Shown here: positions 10,500 through 19,971 of the stretch, one piece after another | Layout: every line of letters starts with the position of its first letter | Position numbering within the stretch: the first letter of the stretch is position 1 | Assembly (NCBI RefSeq): GCF_902459705.1 | Contig: NZ_CABPRU010000003.1 | Span: 1-64,000, forward strand | Direction of reading: 5' to 3' | Length of the DNA stretch: 64,000 nt | Source of the DNA: Pandoraea terrigena | Lineage (GTDB): Bacteria > Pseudomonadota > Gammaproteobacteria > Burkholderiales > Burkholderiaceae | The notes under the pieces: generated by a model | The model's input: the letters and a program-made list of their open reading frames with translations, nothing else | Database searches by the model: none | Told to the model about the DNA's origin: nothing | Translations under genes and position numbers: made by a program

Positions 10500-10793
10500 A
10501 TGTCCGACGCGTTCTCCCGCGCCTTCGCCGTGGTCATCAATCAATATCGCTCGCCGCGTCAGTACACCGTCTCGGTCGAACGCACGAGTGAGATGATCGC
10601 CAAGAATATCGGCCTGTTTTCCGACGGTTTCGCCGCGGAACCGCATCTGATCGTCGGTCTCTTCGAACGCGAAGCCGACGCCTGGGCCCTCGCCCGACGT
10701 CTGCAACGTACCCGCACAACCATGCAAGCTCTGCTCCAGACGCCCGCGCGTGCCGCCTCTGTCTCGCCGCCCGAACTCGATCCGCGCGACTGA
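10500..10793 (+). CDS. Hypothetical protein
   Basis: A 97-residue protein starting MSDAFSRAFAVVINQYRS, chosen because GAGGAGG precedes this ATG. It is mixed alpha/beta by eye, with no membrane segment and a Pro/Ser-rich C-terminus. No family recognised. It is followed by about 210 bases of C/T-rich spacer before a GntR regulator. Confidence 0.6.
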   Translation: MSDAFSRAFAVVINQYRSPRQYTVSVERTSEMIAKNIGLFSDGFAAEPHLIVGLFEREADAWALARRLQRTRTTMQALLQTPARAASVSPPELDPRD

Positions 10794-11002
10794 GGTGCCG
10801 CCCGTCCCTCGCACCGCCCCGCTTTCCTGCGTCCGCCGCCTACCCGTTCGCCCTTCTCTCGTCCCTCGCCGCCCCCTTCCTCCTCTCTCCCTCTATCCCC
10901 GAACGATGACTGTTGATCGAAAAAAACGTCCCCGGGCATTCGTCCATCCGCGTAGAATTCGGAATTCCAGATATCAGCATCGCCGGCGAACGCCGGAATC
11001 CC

Positions 11003-11764
11003 ATGTCGAACCCCGCTGCCAGCACCGACTTTCCTGCGTCCGATCCGCCGCCCGTGCCCCACGCGTCGCTTGCGCCGCTTGGGCCGCTGACCAGCACACC
11101 GGTGCTGATCGACCTGGTGTATTCGCGTCTGCGCGACGCTATCGCCGACCTCACGCTGTCGCCGGGCGAGCGTATCCGGCAGGCCGAGTTGGCCGATTCG
11201 CTCGGGGTGTCGCGCCAACCCGTCAGTCATGCATTGCAGTTGCTCAAGCGCGACGGCTTGGTCTGCGATAGCGGGCGCCAAGGGCTGGCGGTAGCCCCCA
11301 TCGACGCCAACCATCTGCGTGAGCTCTACCAGGTGCGCACAGCGCTGGACGGCCTGGCTGCCCGGTTGGCGGCCACGCGCATGGCGCAAGGCACGTTGAC
11401 CGACGCGGAATTGCGCCGCCTGCAAGACGGCGTCGCCGCCGGGATGGCGATGACGCGAGGCACGCCGGTCGCGCGTCAGGTTCGCGTGGAGGTCGCGTTC
11501 CACTCGGCCCTGCACGACGCGTCGGGCAACCCGCTGATCGCGCAAACGGTAGCGCCGCAATGGCCGCACATCATGCGGGCGATGGCAGCAACGCTTGGCG
11601 CGATGCCGATGCAGGAAGTCGTCTGGCATGAGCACGGGGAAATCGTCGCCCGTATCGCAGCAGGGGACGCCACCGGCGCCGAAGCCGCCGCCCGTGAACA
11701 TACCGAAGCCGACGGCGGCAACGCGCGCCGCGAGTGGCTCGCCAGACTGGCGGAGTCGCACTGA
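11003..11764 (+). CDS. GntR-family (FadR/FCD-type) transcriptional regulator
   Basis: A 253-residue DNA-binding regulator. The winged HTH spans roughly residues 30-95 (LVYSRLRDAIADLTLSPGERIRQAELADSLGVSRQPV), and the rest is an all-helical FCD ligand domain with the metal-binding His pattern (FHSALHDASGN, HEHGEIVARI, AAREH). It is two bases before the AEC transporter gene and probably controls it, sensing a carboxylate ligand; the ligand is unknown. The ribosome site is weak. Confidence 0.85.
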   Translation: MSNPAASTDFPASDPPPVPHASLAPLGPLTSTPVLIDLVYSRLRDAIADLTLSPGERIRQAELADSLGVSRQPVSHALQLLKRDGLVCDSGRQGLAVAPIDANHLRELYQVRTALDGLAARLAATRMAQGTLTDAELRRLQDGVAAGMAMTRGTPVARQVRVEVAFHSALHDASGNPLIAQTVAPQWPHIMRAMAATLGAMPMQEVVWHEHGEIVARIAAGDATGAEAAAREHTEADGGNARREWLARLAESH

Positions 11765-11766
11765 CG

Positions 11767-12714
11767 ATGCAAGCCGTCATCTCTGCTGCCCTGCCCGTCT
11801 TCGGGCTGATCTTCGTGGGCTATCTCTGTGCACGTCGGGCGTGGCTCGGCCACGCCGCCCTCGACGCGCTCAATCGCTTCGTCGTCTATCTCGCCCTGCC
11901 CGCCGTGCTGTTCCAGTCAATGGCCCAGATTACTTGGACGGAGCTGGTCAATCCGGGGTTCCTGGGGGCGTTCGGCGGCGGCATGGCGGCGACCTTCGCG
12001 CTGTCGTTCCTGCTCGATCGCACGGTGCGCGGACGACTGACCGACGCGAGCATCGAAGGCATGGGCGCCGCCTATCCAAATGCCGGGTTCATGGGGTTGC
12101 CACTGTGCCTCGTGGCGTTCGGTCCCGCCAGCGTTCCGGCGGTCGTCGTGGCGATGCTGCTCACCGCCACCGTCCTCTTCGCCGTGTCCATCGCGATCAT
12201 CGAAACGGATCTGCAAGCCACGCCGAACTGGCGCGGCACGGCGCGCTTCGTTGCCCGGGCGCTCGTGCGCAATCCGCTCGTCGTCTCGCCGTTCATCGGC
12301 ATGGCGTTCGCGGCCGCCGGTATCGCGCTACCCACGCCCGTGTTGCACTTCACGACACTGCTCGGTGGCGCCGCGAGTCCATGCGCCCTGGTGGCAATCG
12401 GTATGTTTCTCGCGCAGCGCACGAGCACGGCGCGGGAACCCCACATGGCGCGGGCGGTGGGGCGTCTTGTCGGACTCAAGCTGGTGTTTCAACCGGCGAT
12501 CACGGCATTCCTGGCGTTCCGCGTCTTCGATCTTCCCGCGATCTGGGCACACAGCGCCCTGCTGCTCTCCGCCTTGCCCATCGGCACGGGTCCGTTCATG
12601 CTCGCGCAATTGTATGGACGCGAGGCCACCGTCGCATCGCGGGCAATTCTGATTTCGACGGTGCTGTCGGTGGTGACGGTGTCGCTGCTGATCGGCTGGT
12701 TCAGCGTGCGTTAG
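11767..12714 (+). CDS. AEC (auxin efflux carrier) family transporter
   Basis: A 315-residue inner-membrane protein with about ten hydrophobic helices, starting MQAVISAALPVFGLIFVGY, with the family motifs LPAVLFQ and YPNAGFMGLPL. Bacterial AEC members carry malonate, malate or other carboxylates. The ATG lies two bases after the GntR stop, so the two genes are translationally linked and the regulator likely responds to the transported acid. Confidence 0.88.
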   Translation: MQAVISAALPVFGLIFVGYLCARRAWLGHAALDALNRFVVYLALPAVLFQSMAQITWTELVNPGFLGAFGGGMAATFALSFLLDRTVRGRLTDASIEGMGAAYPNAGFMGLPLCLVAFGPASVPAVVVAMLLTATVLFAVSIAIIETDLQATPNWRGTARFVARALVRNPLVVSPFIGMAFAAAGIALPTPVLHFTTLLGGAASPCALVAIGMFLAQRTSTAREPHMARAVGRLVGLKLVFQPAITAFLAFRVFDLPAIWAHSALLLSALPIGTGPFMLAQLYGREATVASRAILISTVLSVVTVSLLIGWFSVR

Positions 12715-12762
12715 GGTTAGGGGACGCCTGAGTCGCTCGCCGGCGCCGGGGTGCCCTCAGTG

Positions 12763-13905
12763 TCAGCACAGGCTCGCCGCCGGCGCCACGACCACGCGAT
12801 CGCGTCCGCCGCGCTTCGCGGCATAAAGTGCCGCATCGGCGGCGCCGAGCAGACGCATCGGCAGAGTGTCCCGGTCGTCGATATCGCGCGGATCCACACT
12901 CGCCAGCCCGATGGAGATCGTGAGCGGCACGTGTGCGCCTTCGTCATCCGGCACTTCCAGCCGCGCCACGGCGCGACGCACGCGTTCCGCAACCGTGCCA
13001 GCCCAGTTCTGCTCCGTCTGCACGAGCAGCGCGGCAAACTCTTCCCCGCCATAACGGGCGAGGGTGTCCGTTACCCGCAGTTGCGCGCGCATGCACGCGC
13101 TGGCCGCCCGCAAAGCCCGGTCGCCCGTGGCATGGCCATGACTATCGTTGACACGCTTGAAATGATCGATGTCGATGAGCAGGCACGCGAGCGGCGCCCC
13201 GTAACGCGCGCCCCGACTCACTTCCTCACGCAGACGCTGGTCGAAATAGCGGCGGTTCGACAAGCCCGTGAGCGGATCGGTCAGGCCAATGCGTTTCAGA
13301 CGCTCGCGGTTCCACATGTTCTCCAGACACACCGCGATGACCGCGCCGAAACGTTCGATGAAATCGGTGGCCATCTCTGGAGCAAAGCGGCGCGCGTCGT
13401 GACTGCCCAGCGCGATCACGCCAAGATATCGACCATTGCGCGCGAGCGGCATCACGACGGCGCTGGCCGGCGGGCGCACCCCGAACAGCGGCACGTGACG
13501 CTCACGCGGCGCGCCAATCCAAAGCTGGCCGTCGCCGCAGACGGCCGTGAACGTACCGGCATCCTGCGCAATGCACAGACCGGCGTCGAGCGCGCGGATG
13601 CCTTCGGCCGTGTCGATGAGATCGCGAAGGGTATCGTCGACCTCAGCGAGCATCAGGCGCACACCCGACAGGTCGAAATCGTGACGCAGGCGGTTGAACA
13701 CCACTTCCAGGAACTGGCCGAAGTCCGGTGCGCCCATCAGCGCCAACTCGATGTCCTGAAAACGTTTAAGCGAGCGCTCATTGCGCTGGACCGTCGCCAG
13801 CAGCGATTGCAGGGAGTCGAGCGTCGGTGCCTGGTTGGTTGCCACGTAAAGTCTCGAAAGACGCGCGGCGCTTCGCGGCCGCCTAGCGTGATTGCCCTGC
13901 CTCAT
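12763..13905 (-). CDS. Diguanylate cyclase with DUF484/GAF-like sensor
   Basis: A 380-residue cytoplasmic protein. Residues about 50-210 look like a DUF484/GAF-type sensor domain and residues about 215-375 a GGDEF domain that makes cyclic di-GMP from GTP. The active loop is GGEEF, and RVTD five residues before it is the RxxD inhibitory site, so product inhibition is likely. There is no membrane segment. It converges on the AEC transporter and is not in an operon. Confidence 0.88.
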   Translation of the reverse strand: MRQGNHARRPRSAARLSRLYVATNQAPTLDSLQSLLATVQRNERSLKRFQDIELALMGAPDFGQFLEVVFNRLRHDFDLSGVRLMLAEVDDTLRDLIDTAEGIRALDAGLCIAQDAGTFTAVCGDGQLWIGAPRERHVPLFGVRPPASAVVMPLARNGRYLGVIALGSHDARRFAPEMATDFIERFGAVIAVCLENMWNRERLKRIGLTDPLTGLSNRRYFDQRLREEVSRGARYGAPLACLLIDIDHFKRVNDSHGHATGDRALRAASACMRAQLRVTDTLARYGGEEFAALLVQTEQNWAGTVAERVRRAVARLEVPDDEGAHVPLTISIGLASVDPRDIDDRDTLPMRLLGAADAALYAAKRGGRDRVVVAPAASLC

Positions 13906-14725
13906 GCCGAGGCCCCCAGCGTTGCGCCCGAGCGGCGCACCGAGGGATAAGTCCCAGGTCGGATCGCCCGCGTCGAACGCGCTCGCCGAACCCCGTGCTG
14001 TGAGGGCATGATGACGCCTGCTACAAGTCCGTCATGAGCCTTTAACGGCACGCCTGCACTGAATTTAAGGGTACCAGAGCCGAATTTTGCCAGCCGTGGC
14101 TTCGCGCGGCGACACGATATCCAACACCCTAGGGAAAATACCGAGTTCGCATCAAGTCCGTGCGGCAGCGCACCAAAACGCTCGCCGCGGTGCAGGACGT
14201 CTTCCGGGCGTTCGGCCGGCCGCCTCGACAAGTCACCATTGCGCGCCGGCTGCGATGCGGCGTCATCGCGATGCAACAGCCCCAAAAATCGTCAGCCACG
14301 GCCGTGAAGGCGTCCTCGCGCGCGAACGTCCACGCGGACAAAAACGCATCGTGCCGCCGCGAAAGTCGCGAGCGTTCATCGCGCCCACCACCGCTTGCCA
14401 CGCACGACAACGGCAGCCCATACCGGCAAACGCATCAGGGCAGGAAGACCGTGCCGACACACTCAATGACACGTCAATGACACGCGAACACGTCGGCGCC
14501 CGCGTTGCGCCCACGCCACATGACAGTCGCTCGCTCGCCGCGCGCGCCGCTGTTTTTTTGACGTCGATTGGCGAGGGCCGAGGGGCTTGATTCGGCCCAC
14601 ACACTTTCCGGATATGCCATTGCGATATCGCGAGACCGGTCGTCCGGTATTGACGCATAAATGCCGCAACGCAGCGAACGATCATCGAAAACTGGCGTAG
14701 ATCAACAATCCTAAAGTTTCCCCGC
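13906..14725. other. Long intergenic region, no gene supported
   Basis: About 820 bases between the diguanylate cyclase start and the cold-shock promoter. Frames on both strands are Arg-rich and lack ribosome sites, so I treat them as chance frames in GC-rich DNA. A small RNA cannot be excluded. Confidence 0.45.
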
Positions 14726-14898
14726 TTGACACCTTCCCACCTTTCCCGTAAAAAAACGGGTGCATGAACGTTGTATGGCGAGTCTTGTGTTCATCTAATG
14801 TCGCCCTAGCGTCACCTCGGTTGTACCTGATCAGCTTTAATGTCATGCGCTCGCTGAGCTTCTGGCTCGCTCATTTGAAAACTTTAAGGATTTAAGAA
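14726..14898 (+). promoter_or_regulatory. Promoter and long 5' leader of cspA
   Basis: TTGACA at 14726-14731 and TAAAAA at 14749-14754 are 17 bases apart. A short stem CCCGT/ACGGG spans the -10 end. The leader to the ATG is about 140 bases, as for cold-shock genes whose 5' UTR folds in a temperature-dependent way. AAGGA precedes the start. Confidence 0.6.
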
Positions 14899-15102
14899 AT
14901 GGCAACTGGTACCGTCAAGTGGTTCAACGACGCCAAGGGTTTTGGTTTTATTACGCCGGACGAAGGTGGTGAAGATCTCTTCGCTCACTTCTCGGAAATC
15001 CAGTCGAAGGGCTTCAAGTCGTTGCAAGAAAACCAGAAGGTCAGCTTCGAAGTGAAGATGGGACCGAAGGGCCGTCAAGCCAGCAACATCCAGCCGCTGT
15101 AA
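14899..15102 (+). CDS. cspA: Cold-shock protein (CspA family)
   Basis: A 67-residue single cold-shock domain that binds single-stranded RNA and DNA and melts RNA structure. RNP1 (KGFGFI) and RNP2 (DLFAHF) are intact. Length is standard. It is monocistronic: strong promoter and long leader upstream, perfect terminator 77 bases downstream. Which Csp paralogue it is cannot be told from sequence alone. Confidence 0.95.
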   Translation: MATGTVKWFNDAKGFGFITPDEGGEDLFAHFSEIQSKGFKSLQENQKVSFEVKMGPKGRQASNIQPL

Positions 15103-15178
15103 GCGACGGATGATTCGCTGCTGATCGCTCACGCGATCGACGCGCCTCGGGCCGGGCTGCCAAGCCCGCCCGAACTGA

Positions 15179-15203
15179 AAACCCCGCTCTCGCGGGGTTT
15201 TTT
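15179..15203 (+). terminator. Rho-independent terminator of cspA
   Basis: Stem AAACCCCGC (15179-15187) with GCGGGGTTT (15192-15200), a 4-base loop and a T-run. It probably serves cspA and, read the other way, has an A-run that may also help end purT. Confidence 0.85.
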
Positions 15204-15250
15204 CGTTTGGGTCGCCGGCTTGGCTCGCCTTGCGCGTCAGCGGCGCGCGA

Positions 15251-16453
15251 TCATACCGCGCGCGGCTTCACGCGGCTCGCCGCTTCGCGTGCGTGGCGAC
15301 GGGCAACCTCCAGATCGTCGTCGTACGCGAGTGCCACGCCCATACGGCGCTTCTCGAAGCTCTCCGGCTTGCCGAACAAGCGAATATCCGTTTGCGGCAC
15401 CTGCAGCGCCTGGTCGACGTCATCGAACACAATGCCCTTCGCATCCACGCCGCCATAGATGACCGCGCTCGCGCCCGGCGTCTTCAACGCGGTGTTGACC
15501 GGCAGGCCGAGAATCGCCCGTGCATGCAGCTCGAACTCGTTCTGCCATTGGGTAATCATCGTGACCATGCCCGTATCGTGCGGACGCGGACTGACTTCGC
15601 TGAACCACACGTCGTCGCCCTTCACGAACAGTTCGACACCGAAGATGCCCTGCCCGCCGAGGTTGTTTGTCACCTCGCGCGCCACCCGACGCGCACGTTC
15701 GAGCGCCACCGGCGACATCGGATGCGGCTGCCAGCTCTCGACATAATCGCCGCTCACCTGCTTGTGGCCGATCGGTGCGCAGAAGTGCGTTTCCACCTGA
15801 GCGTCGGCGCCACGCGCCCGCACGGTCAACAGCGTGATCTCGTAATCGAAATCGATGAAGCCTTCGACGATGATGCGACCGTGACTCACGCGGCCACCGG
15901 CCATGGCGTAGTCCCACGCGGCCTTCACATCATCGGGACCGTCGATCTTGCTCTGCCCCTTGCCTGAACTGCTCATCACCGGCTTGACGATGCATGGGTA
16001 CCCAATCCCGTCATCGATAGCCGCTTGTAGCTGCTCAAGCGAATCGCAGAATTGGTAAGGACTCGTAGGCAAACCCAGCGTCTCGGCAGCCAGACGGCGA
16101 ATACCTTCGCGGTCCATCGTCAGACGCGCGGCACGCGCCGTGGGGATGACGCGAACCACGCCATCGGCTTCCAGCGCTTCAAGCATCGGCGTGGCGATGG
16201 CCTCGATTTCCGGCACGACGAGATCCGGCTTCTCGGCTTCGATCAACGCCTTGAGCTGTTCCGGATCGGTCATCGCAATGGTGCGCGCGTGATGCGCGAC
16301 CTGCTGGCCGGGCGCGTTCTCATAGCGATCGACGGCAATCGTCTCAACGCCAAGACGCTGCAATGCGATCAGCACTTCACGGCCCAGTTCGCCGGCGCCC
16401 AACAACATGACCTTCGTCGCGCTCGGCGACAGCGGTGTTCCGATAGTGGTCAT
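15251..16453 (-). CDS. purT: Formate-dependent GAR transformylase (phosphoribosylglycinamide formyltransferase 2)
   Basis: A 400-residue ATP-grasp enzyme that makes formyl-GAR from GAR, formate and ATP in purine synthesis, independent of folate. Visible features are the N-terminal nucleotide fold ([14 protein letters not shown]), the substrate region [13 protein letters not shown], the ATP-grasp loop MSSSGKGQS and the metal site region [10 protein letters not shown]. The ATG at 16453 follows AAAGG and gives the normal family length; an upstream start would add residues not found in the family. Monocistronic. Confidence 0.95.
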   Translation of the reverse strand: MTTIGTPLSPSATKVMLLGAGELGREVLIALQRLGVETIAVDRYENAPGQQVAHHARTIAMTDPEQLKALIEAEKPDLVVPEIEAIATPMLEALEADGVVRVIPTARAARLTMDREGIRRLAAETLGLPTSPYQFCDSLEQLQAAIDDGIGYPCIVKPVMSSSGKGQSKIDGPDDVKAAWDYAMAGGRVSHGRIIVEGFIDFDYEITLLTVRARGADAQVETHFCAPIGHKQVSGDYVESWQPHPMSPVALERARRVAREVTNNLGGQGIFGVELFVKGDDVWFSEVSPRPHDTGMVTMITQWQNEFELHARAILGLPVNTALKTPGASAVIYGGVDAKGIVFDDVDQALQVPQTDIRLFGKPESFEKRRMGVALAYDDDLEVARRHAREAASRVKPRAV

Positions 16454-16550
16454 TTGCGACCTTTCGAGAGTGAGGAATTTCGGGGCGCCGACGCGCCTTG
16501 GCGTCATACGCGAAAGCCGTATTGTAGCGAGCATGATAGACAACGCGACA

Positions 16551-17255
16551 TCAAACCAGCGCGCCGTGCAGCACACGACGGCAGCTTGCGACCATGCATG
16601 CCTCGCTGTCCTGGTAGCCCGTGAGTACCCAGGCCGTGCCGGCATTGGTCATCGCGCCCACGAGCGCCAGGCCGACAATCCTCGTCTGGGCCTGCGCATC
16701 CTCACTGAGCGGAAGCGGTGCATCGGCCATGCCCAGGATCAGCTTCGAGAACTCGAAGATATAGCGCTGATAAGCCAGGTCCGTCTCCGGGCTCACGCCC
16801 ATCACTTCGAGCAGCAGGACACGCGCCGCAGCCGGATGGCGCAAGAACGCAAAGAACGCATGCAGTCCGGCGTCGAGTCGGGCGTCGAGGGTCGGCGCGC
16901 TCTCGGCAATGGCCGTGTGCAACTGGTCGAGCAGCGCCTGCGCATGATGCGCATACGTGGCGCGTAACAGATGCTCCAGGTTCTCGAACGCCGCATAGAA
17001 GTATCGGTCGTTGAGCTTGGCCAGACGACAGACCGAGCGCACCGTGGCACGGCGAAAACCCACCGTACCGAAGACTTCCGTGGCCGCGTCGATGAGCGCA
17101 GCGCGGCGTGCCTGTTCTCGCTGGGCCTGCCCCACGCCGCCATAGCGCCGCCCGGGCGCGGCGCTGGGCGGAGCCGCGTCCGCGCCGGCCGATGCCGATG
17201 CCAGCGATGCGGCGTCCCTCGATTCGAGTCCTTGTTCCATTTCGCTATTTGACAT
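16551..17255 (-). CDS. TetR-family repressor
   Basis: About 234 residues. A disordered Ala/Ser/Gly-rich N-tail of about 45 residues precedes the HTH ([39 protein letters not shown], written here in part: residues about 53-95). The rest is a helical ligand domain. The ATG at 17255 is immediately preceded by an in-frame GTG; either could serve. It is divergent from the SDR-monooxygenase-hydrolase cluster and an 18-bp palindrome lies between, so it very likely represses that operon and itself. Confidence 0.85.
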   Translation of the reverse strand: MSNSEMEQGLESRDAASLASASAGADAAPPSAAPGRRYGGVGQAQREQARRAALIDAATEVFGTVGFRRATVRSVCRLAKLNDRYFYAAFENLEHLLRATYAHHAQALLDQLHTAIAESAPTLDARLDAGLHAFFAFLRHPAAARVLLLEVMGVSPETDLAYQRYIFEFSKLILGMADAPLPLSEDAQAQTRIVGLALVGAMTNAGTAWVLTGYQDSEACMVASCRRVLHGALV

Positions 17256-17276
17256 CACCCAGACGGAAAACTAAAG

Positions 17277-17294
17277 TGGTGACACAAATCACCA
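17277..17294. promoter_or_regulatory. Candidate TetR operator
   Basis: TGGTGA and TCACCA form perfect 6-bp arms around CACAAA. It lies 22 bases above the repressor start and 68 bases above the SDR start, in the divergent promoter region, the usual place for a TetR-type operator. Confidence 0.5.
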
Positions 17295-17361
17295 AATTAT
17301 AGGCAACGCGATTCCCGTAGCCAACCGGCCTATCGACGTGACGCCAATGGGAGACAGCACG

Positions 17362-18285
17362 ATGAAGACGTTCACGGACAAGGTGGCGGCCATCACTGGC
17401 GCGGGTTCCGGCATGGGACGTTCACTGGCGCTCGAGCTCGCGCGTCGAGGGGCGCATCTCGCGTTGTCCGATATCGACGAGACCCGCGTGACGCATACGG
17501 CCATCGCCTGCCGCGCGCTTGGCGTGCGCGTCACATCGAAACGGCTCGACGTGGCCGAGCGCGACGCCGTCTTCGACTGGGCGCGCGAGACGGCCGCCGC
17601 GCACGGCAAGGTCAATCTCGTCTTCAACAATGCCGGGGTCTCATTGTCGGTGCCGGTCGCGACCGCACGCCAAGAAGACTTCACGTGGCTGATGGATATC
17701 AACTTCTGGGGTGTCGTGCACGGCACGCAGGCCTTCCTGCCCTACCTCACCGCGTCCGGCGACGGTCACATCGTCAATACGTCGAGCCTGTTCGGCCTCA
17801 TCGCGATGCCAACGCAATCCGCCTACAACGCCAGCAAGTTTGCCGTGCGTGGCTTCACCGAGGCGTTGCGCATGGAACTCGATCTGGCGCGCTCGCCGGT
17901 GTCGTGCACGTGCGTGCATCCGGGCGGCGTGGCAACCCAGATCGTGCAGGCCTCGCGCATCGACGACAGCATTGCCGCGCTCACCGGCGTGGACGCGCAG
18001 ACGCACCGGCAGCGCGCCAACAAGCTCATCGACGTGACGAGTGCGGATGCCGCCGCGCGGCAGATCCTCGCGGGCGTCGAGCACAACGCGCGCCGCGTGC
18101 TCGTGGGCCCCGACGCGCGCCGCGTCGACAGGCTGGCCCGCCTGCTCGGCGCACGCTATCAGGGGCTGGTCGTCTGGTTCTACCGGCGCACGGCCATGTC
18201 GCGCAGTGCGTCGTCGAACAAACATCATGCGGCGGCACACGCCCCCGACGCCCCAATGACCGACGGCCGGAGACCCTTGCCATGA
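17362..18285 (+). CDS. Short-chain dehydrogenase/reductase
   Basis: A 307-residue NAD(P)-dependent oxidoreductase. TGAGSGMG (residues 12-19) is the cofactor loop, NNAG and the catalytic Ser (NTSSLFG) and YNASK are present. The C-terminal extension is basic and then Ala/His-rich. GGGAGA precedes the ATG. Its stop overlaps the start of the next gene (ATGA), so it is coupled to the Baeyer-Villiger monooxygenase. A likely role is alcohol-to-ketone oxidation feeding that enzyme, which is inference. Confidence 0.9.
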   Translation: MKTFTDKVAAITGAGSGMGRSLALELARRGAHLALSDIDETRVTHTAIACRALGVRVTSKRLDVAERDAVFDWARETAAAHGKVNLVFNNAGVSLSVPVATARQEDFTWLMDINFWGVVHGTQAFLPYLTASGDGHIVNTSSLFGLIAMPTQSAYNASKFAVRGFTEALRMELDLARSPVSCTCVHPGGVATQIVQASRIDDSIAALTGVDAQTHRQRANKLIDVTSADAAARQILAGVEHNARRVLVGPDARRVDRLARLLGARYQGLVVWFYRRTAMSRSASSNKHHAAAHAPDAPMTDGRRPLP

Positions 18286-19856
18286 AGGCCAACACGACAG
18301 CCACCGATCTCGCCAGCGCCGTCACCGATCTCGACGTCATCGTCGTCGGCGCGGGGATCTCCGGCATTGCCGCCGCACATTACCTGCGCGAGCGCTGCCC
18401 GGGCACACGCTTTGCGATGCTCGAGGCGCGTGAGTCGCTGGGCGGCACATGGGATCTCTTCCGCTACCCCGGCGTGCGCTCCGACTCGGACATGTTTACG
18501 CTCGGCTTCAGCTTTCGCCCTTGGGCTAGCGACCAGGCCATCGCCGAGGGCGGCAAGATCCTCGACTACCTCAAGGACACCGCCCACGCGGAGGGTCTGG
18601 ACACGGTGATCCGCTACGGCCACAAGGTGCGCGAAGCCCGCTGGGAGTCGAGCATTGCCCGCTGGACGCTGGATATCGAACGCACGCACGCCGACGGCCA
18701 TCGCGATACGCAATCGCTCACTTGTCGCTTCCTCTTCATGTGCAGCGGGTACTACGCCTATGACGCCGGACACGCGCCGACCTGGCCGGGCATGCACGCC
18801 TTCACCGGCACGGTCGTCCACCCGCAGCATTGGCCGGCCGGCCTCGACTATCGCGACAAGCGCGTCGTCGTCATCGGCAGTGGCGCTACGGCGGTGACAC
18901 TGCTGCCGAGCCTGGCCGCGAGTGCGGCGCACGTCACGATGCTGCAGCGCTCGCCGAGTTATATCCTCTCGATGCCACAACGCGACGGCGTTGCCGAACG
19001 GCTGCGCGCATGCCTGCCAGCCGGCGCTGCGCACCGCGTCATCCGCATGAAGAACGTGCTGATTGCGCTCGGCTTCTACCAGGCGGCACGGCGCTGGCCG
19101 CAGGCCATTCGGCGCGTACTGATTCGACGCGCGGCCCGGCAGGCCCAAGGCAACGCCGATGTCGCACGCGATCTCACGCCACGCTATTCCCCCTGGGATC
19201 AACGGCTTTGTCTCGCACCGAACGGCGATATCTTCAAGGCGCTGCGTGGCGGACGCGCGGCTATCGTGACCGACGAGATCACGTCGTTCACGCCGGGTGG
19301 CCTCACGCTCAAGAGCGGCAAGACGCTCGACGCCGATATCGTCGTGACCGCCACCGGCCTGCGCGTGCAGTTGATGGGCGGCGCGCGTCTGCGGGTCGAC
19401 GGCAAACCGGTGGACCTCGGCGACACGGTCGCCTACAAGGGCATGATGTACAGCGACGTGCCCAATCTCGCGTCGATCTTCGGTTACACCAACGCGTCGT
19501 GGACGCTCAAGGCCGAGTTGATTGCACAATACGTCTGCCGCCTCATCAACCATATGAACGCACACGATGTCGACACCTGCGTGCCGCGCCTGCGCGAGGG
19601 CGAGCTGGGTGAGTTGCCGGCCATCGGCCTGACGTCGGGCTACCTGCAACGCGCCGCCGGCGTGTTGCCGAAGCAAGGGCGGCGCAAGCCGTGGGTGTTC
19701 TATCAGAGTTACCTGCGGGATCTGCGCCTGATGCGCTGGGGCAGCGTCGACGACGGCGCCATGCGTTTCGAGCGTCGCGCCACGCGATCGGACACGCCGG
19801 GCGCCGCGACGCACGAGGCTGACGCGGCGAGTGCCGTGGTCGCCGCGGCGCCGTAG
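18282..19856 (+). CDS. Baeyer-Villiger-type flavin monooxygenase
   Basis: A 524-residue FAD/NADPH enzyme. The FAD loop is GAGISG (residues 23-28), the NADPH loop is GSGATA, and the Baeyer-Villiger fingerprint F-x-G-x-x-x-H-x-x-x-W-P is present as FTGTVVHPQHWP. The family (EthA/MymA-like) inserts oxygen beside a carbonyl to give esters or lactones. It overlaps the SDR stop by four bases and is followed by a lipase-like gene, so the ester product may be hydrolysed next. The C-terminal 25 residues are Ala/Thr-rich and variable. Confidence 0.9.
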   Translation: MKANTTATDLASAVTDLDVIVVGAGISGIAAAHYLRERCPGTRFAMLEARESLGGTWDLFRYPGVRSDSDMFTLGFSFRPWASDQAIAEGGKILDYLKDTAHAEGLDTVIRYGHKVREARWESSIARWTLDIERTHADGHRDTQSLTCRFLFMCSGYYAYDAGHAPTWPGMHAFTGTVVHPQHWPAGLDYRDKRVVVIGSGATAVTLLPSLAASAAHVTMLQRSPSYILSMPQRDGVAERLRACLPAGAAHRVIRMKNVLIALGFYQAARRWPQAIRRVLIRRAARQAQGNADVARDLTPRYSPWDQRLCLAPNGDIFKALRGGRAAIVTDEITSFTPGGLTLKSGKTLDADIVVTATGLRVQLMGGARLRVDGKPVDLGDTVAYKGMMYSDVPNLASIFGYTNASWTLKAELIAQYVCRLINHMNAHDVDTCVPRLREGELGELPAIGLTSGYLQRAAGVLPKQGRRKPWVFYQSYLRDLRLMRWGSVDDGAMRFERRATRSDTPGAATHEADAASAVVAAAP

Positions 19857-19971
19857 ACCGTGTCATTCGACGACGTCGCAAGCCAAGCAGCGCGTCGCCC
19901 CATCGCCACACAGTACCGTACGTTGCTACGATGCGGTCTCACTGAACTTGCCCGCGGATCGACTCGACACC

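Noticed and set aside
13906-14725. Several overlapping frames of 90-170 codons on both strands
   Set aside because: They are Arg-rich, overlap one another and have no ribosome site or family motif, as expected for chance frames in GC-rich DNA.
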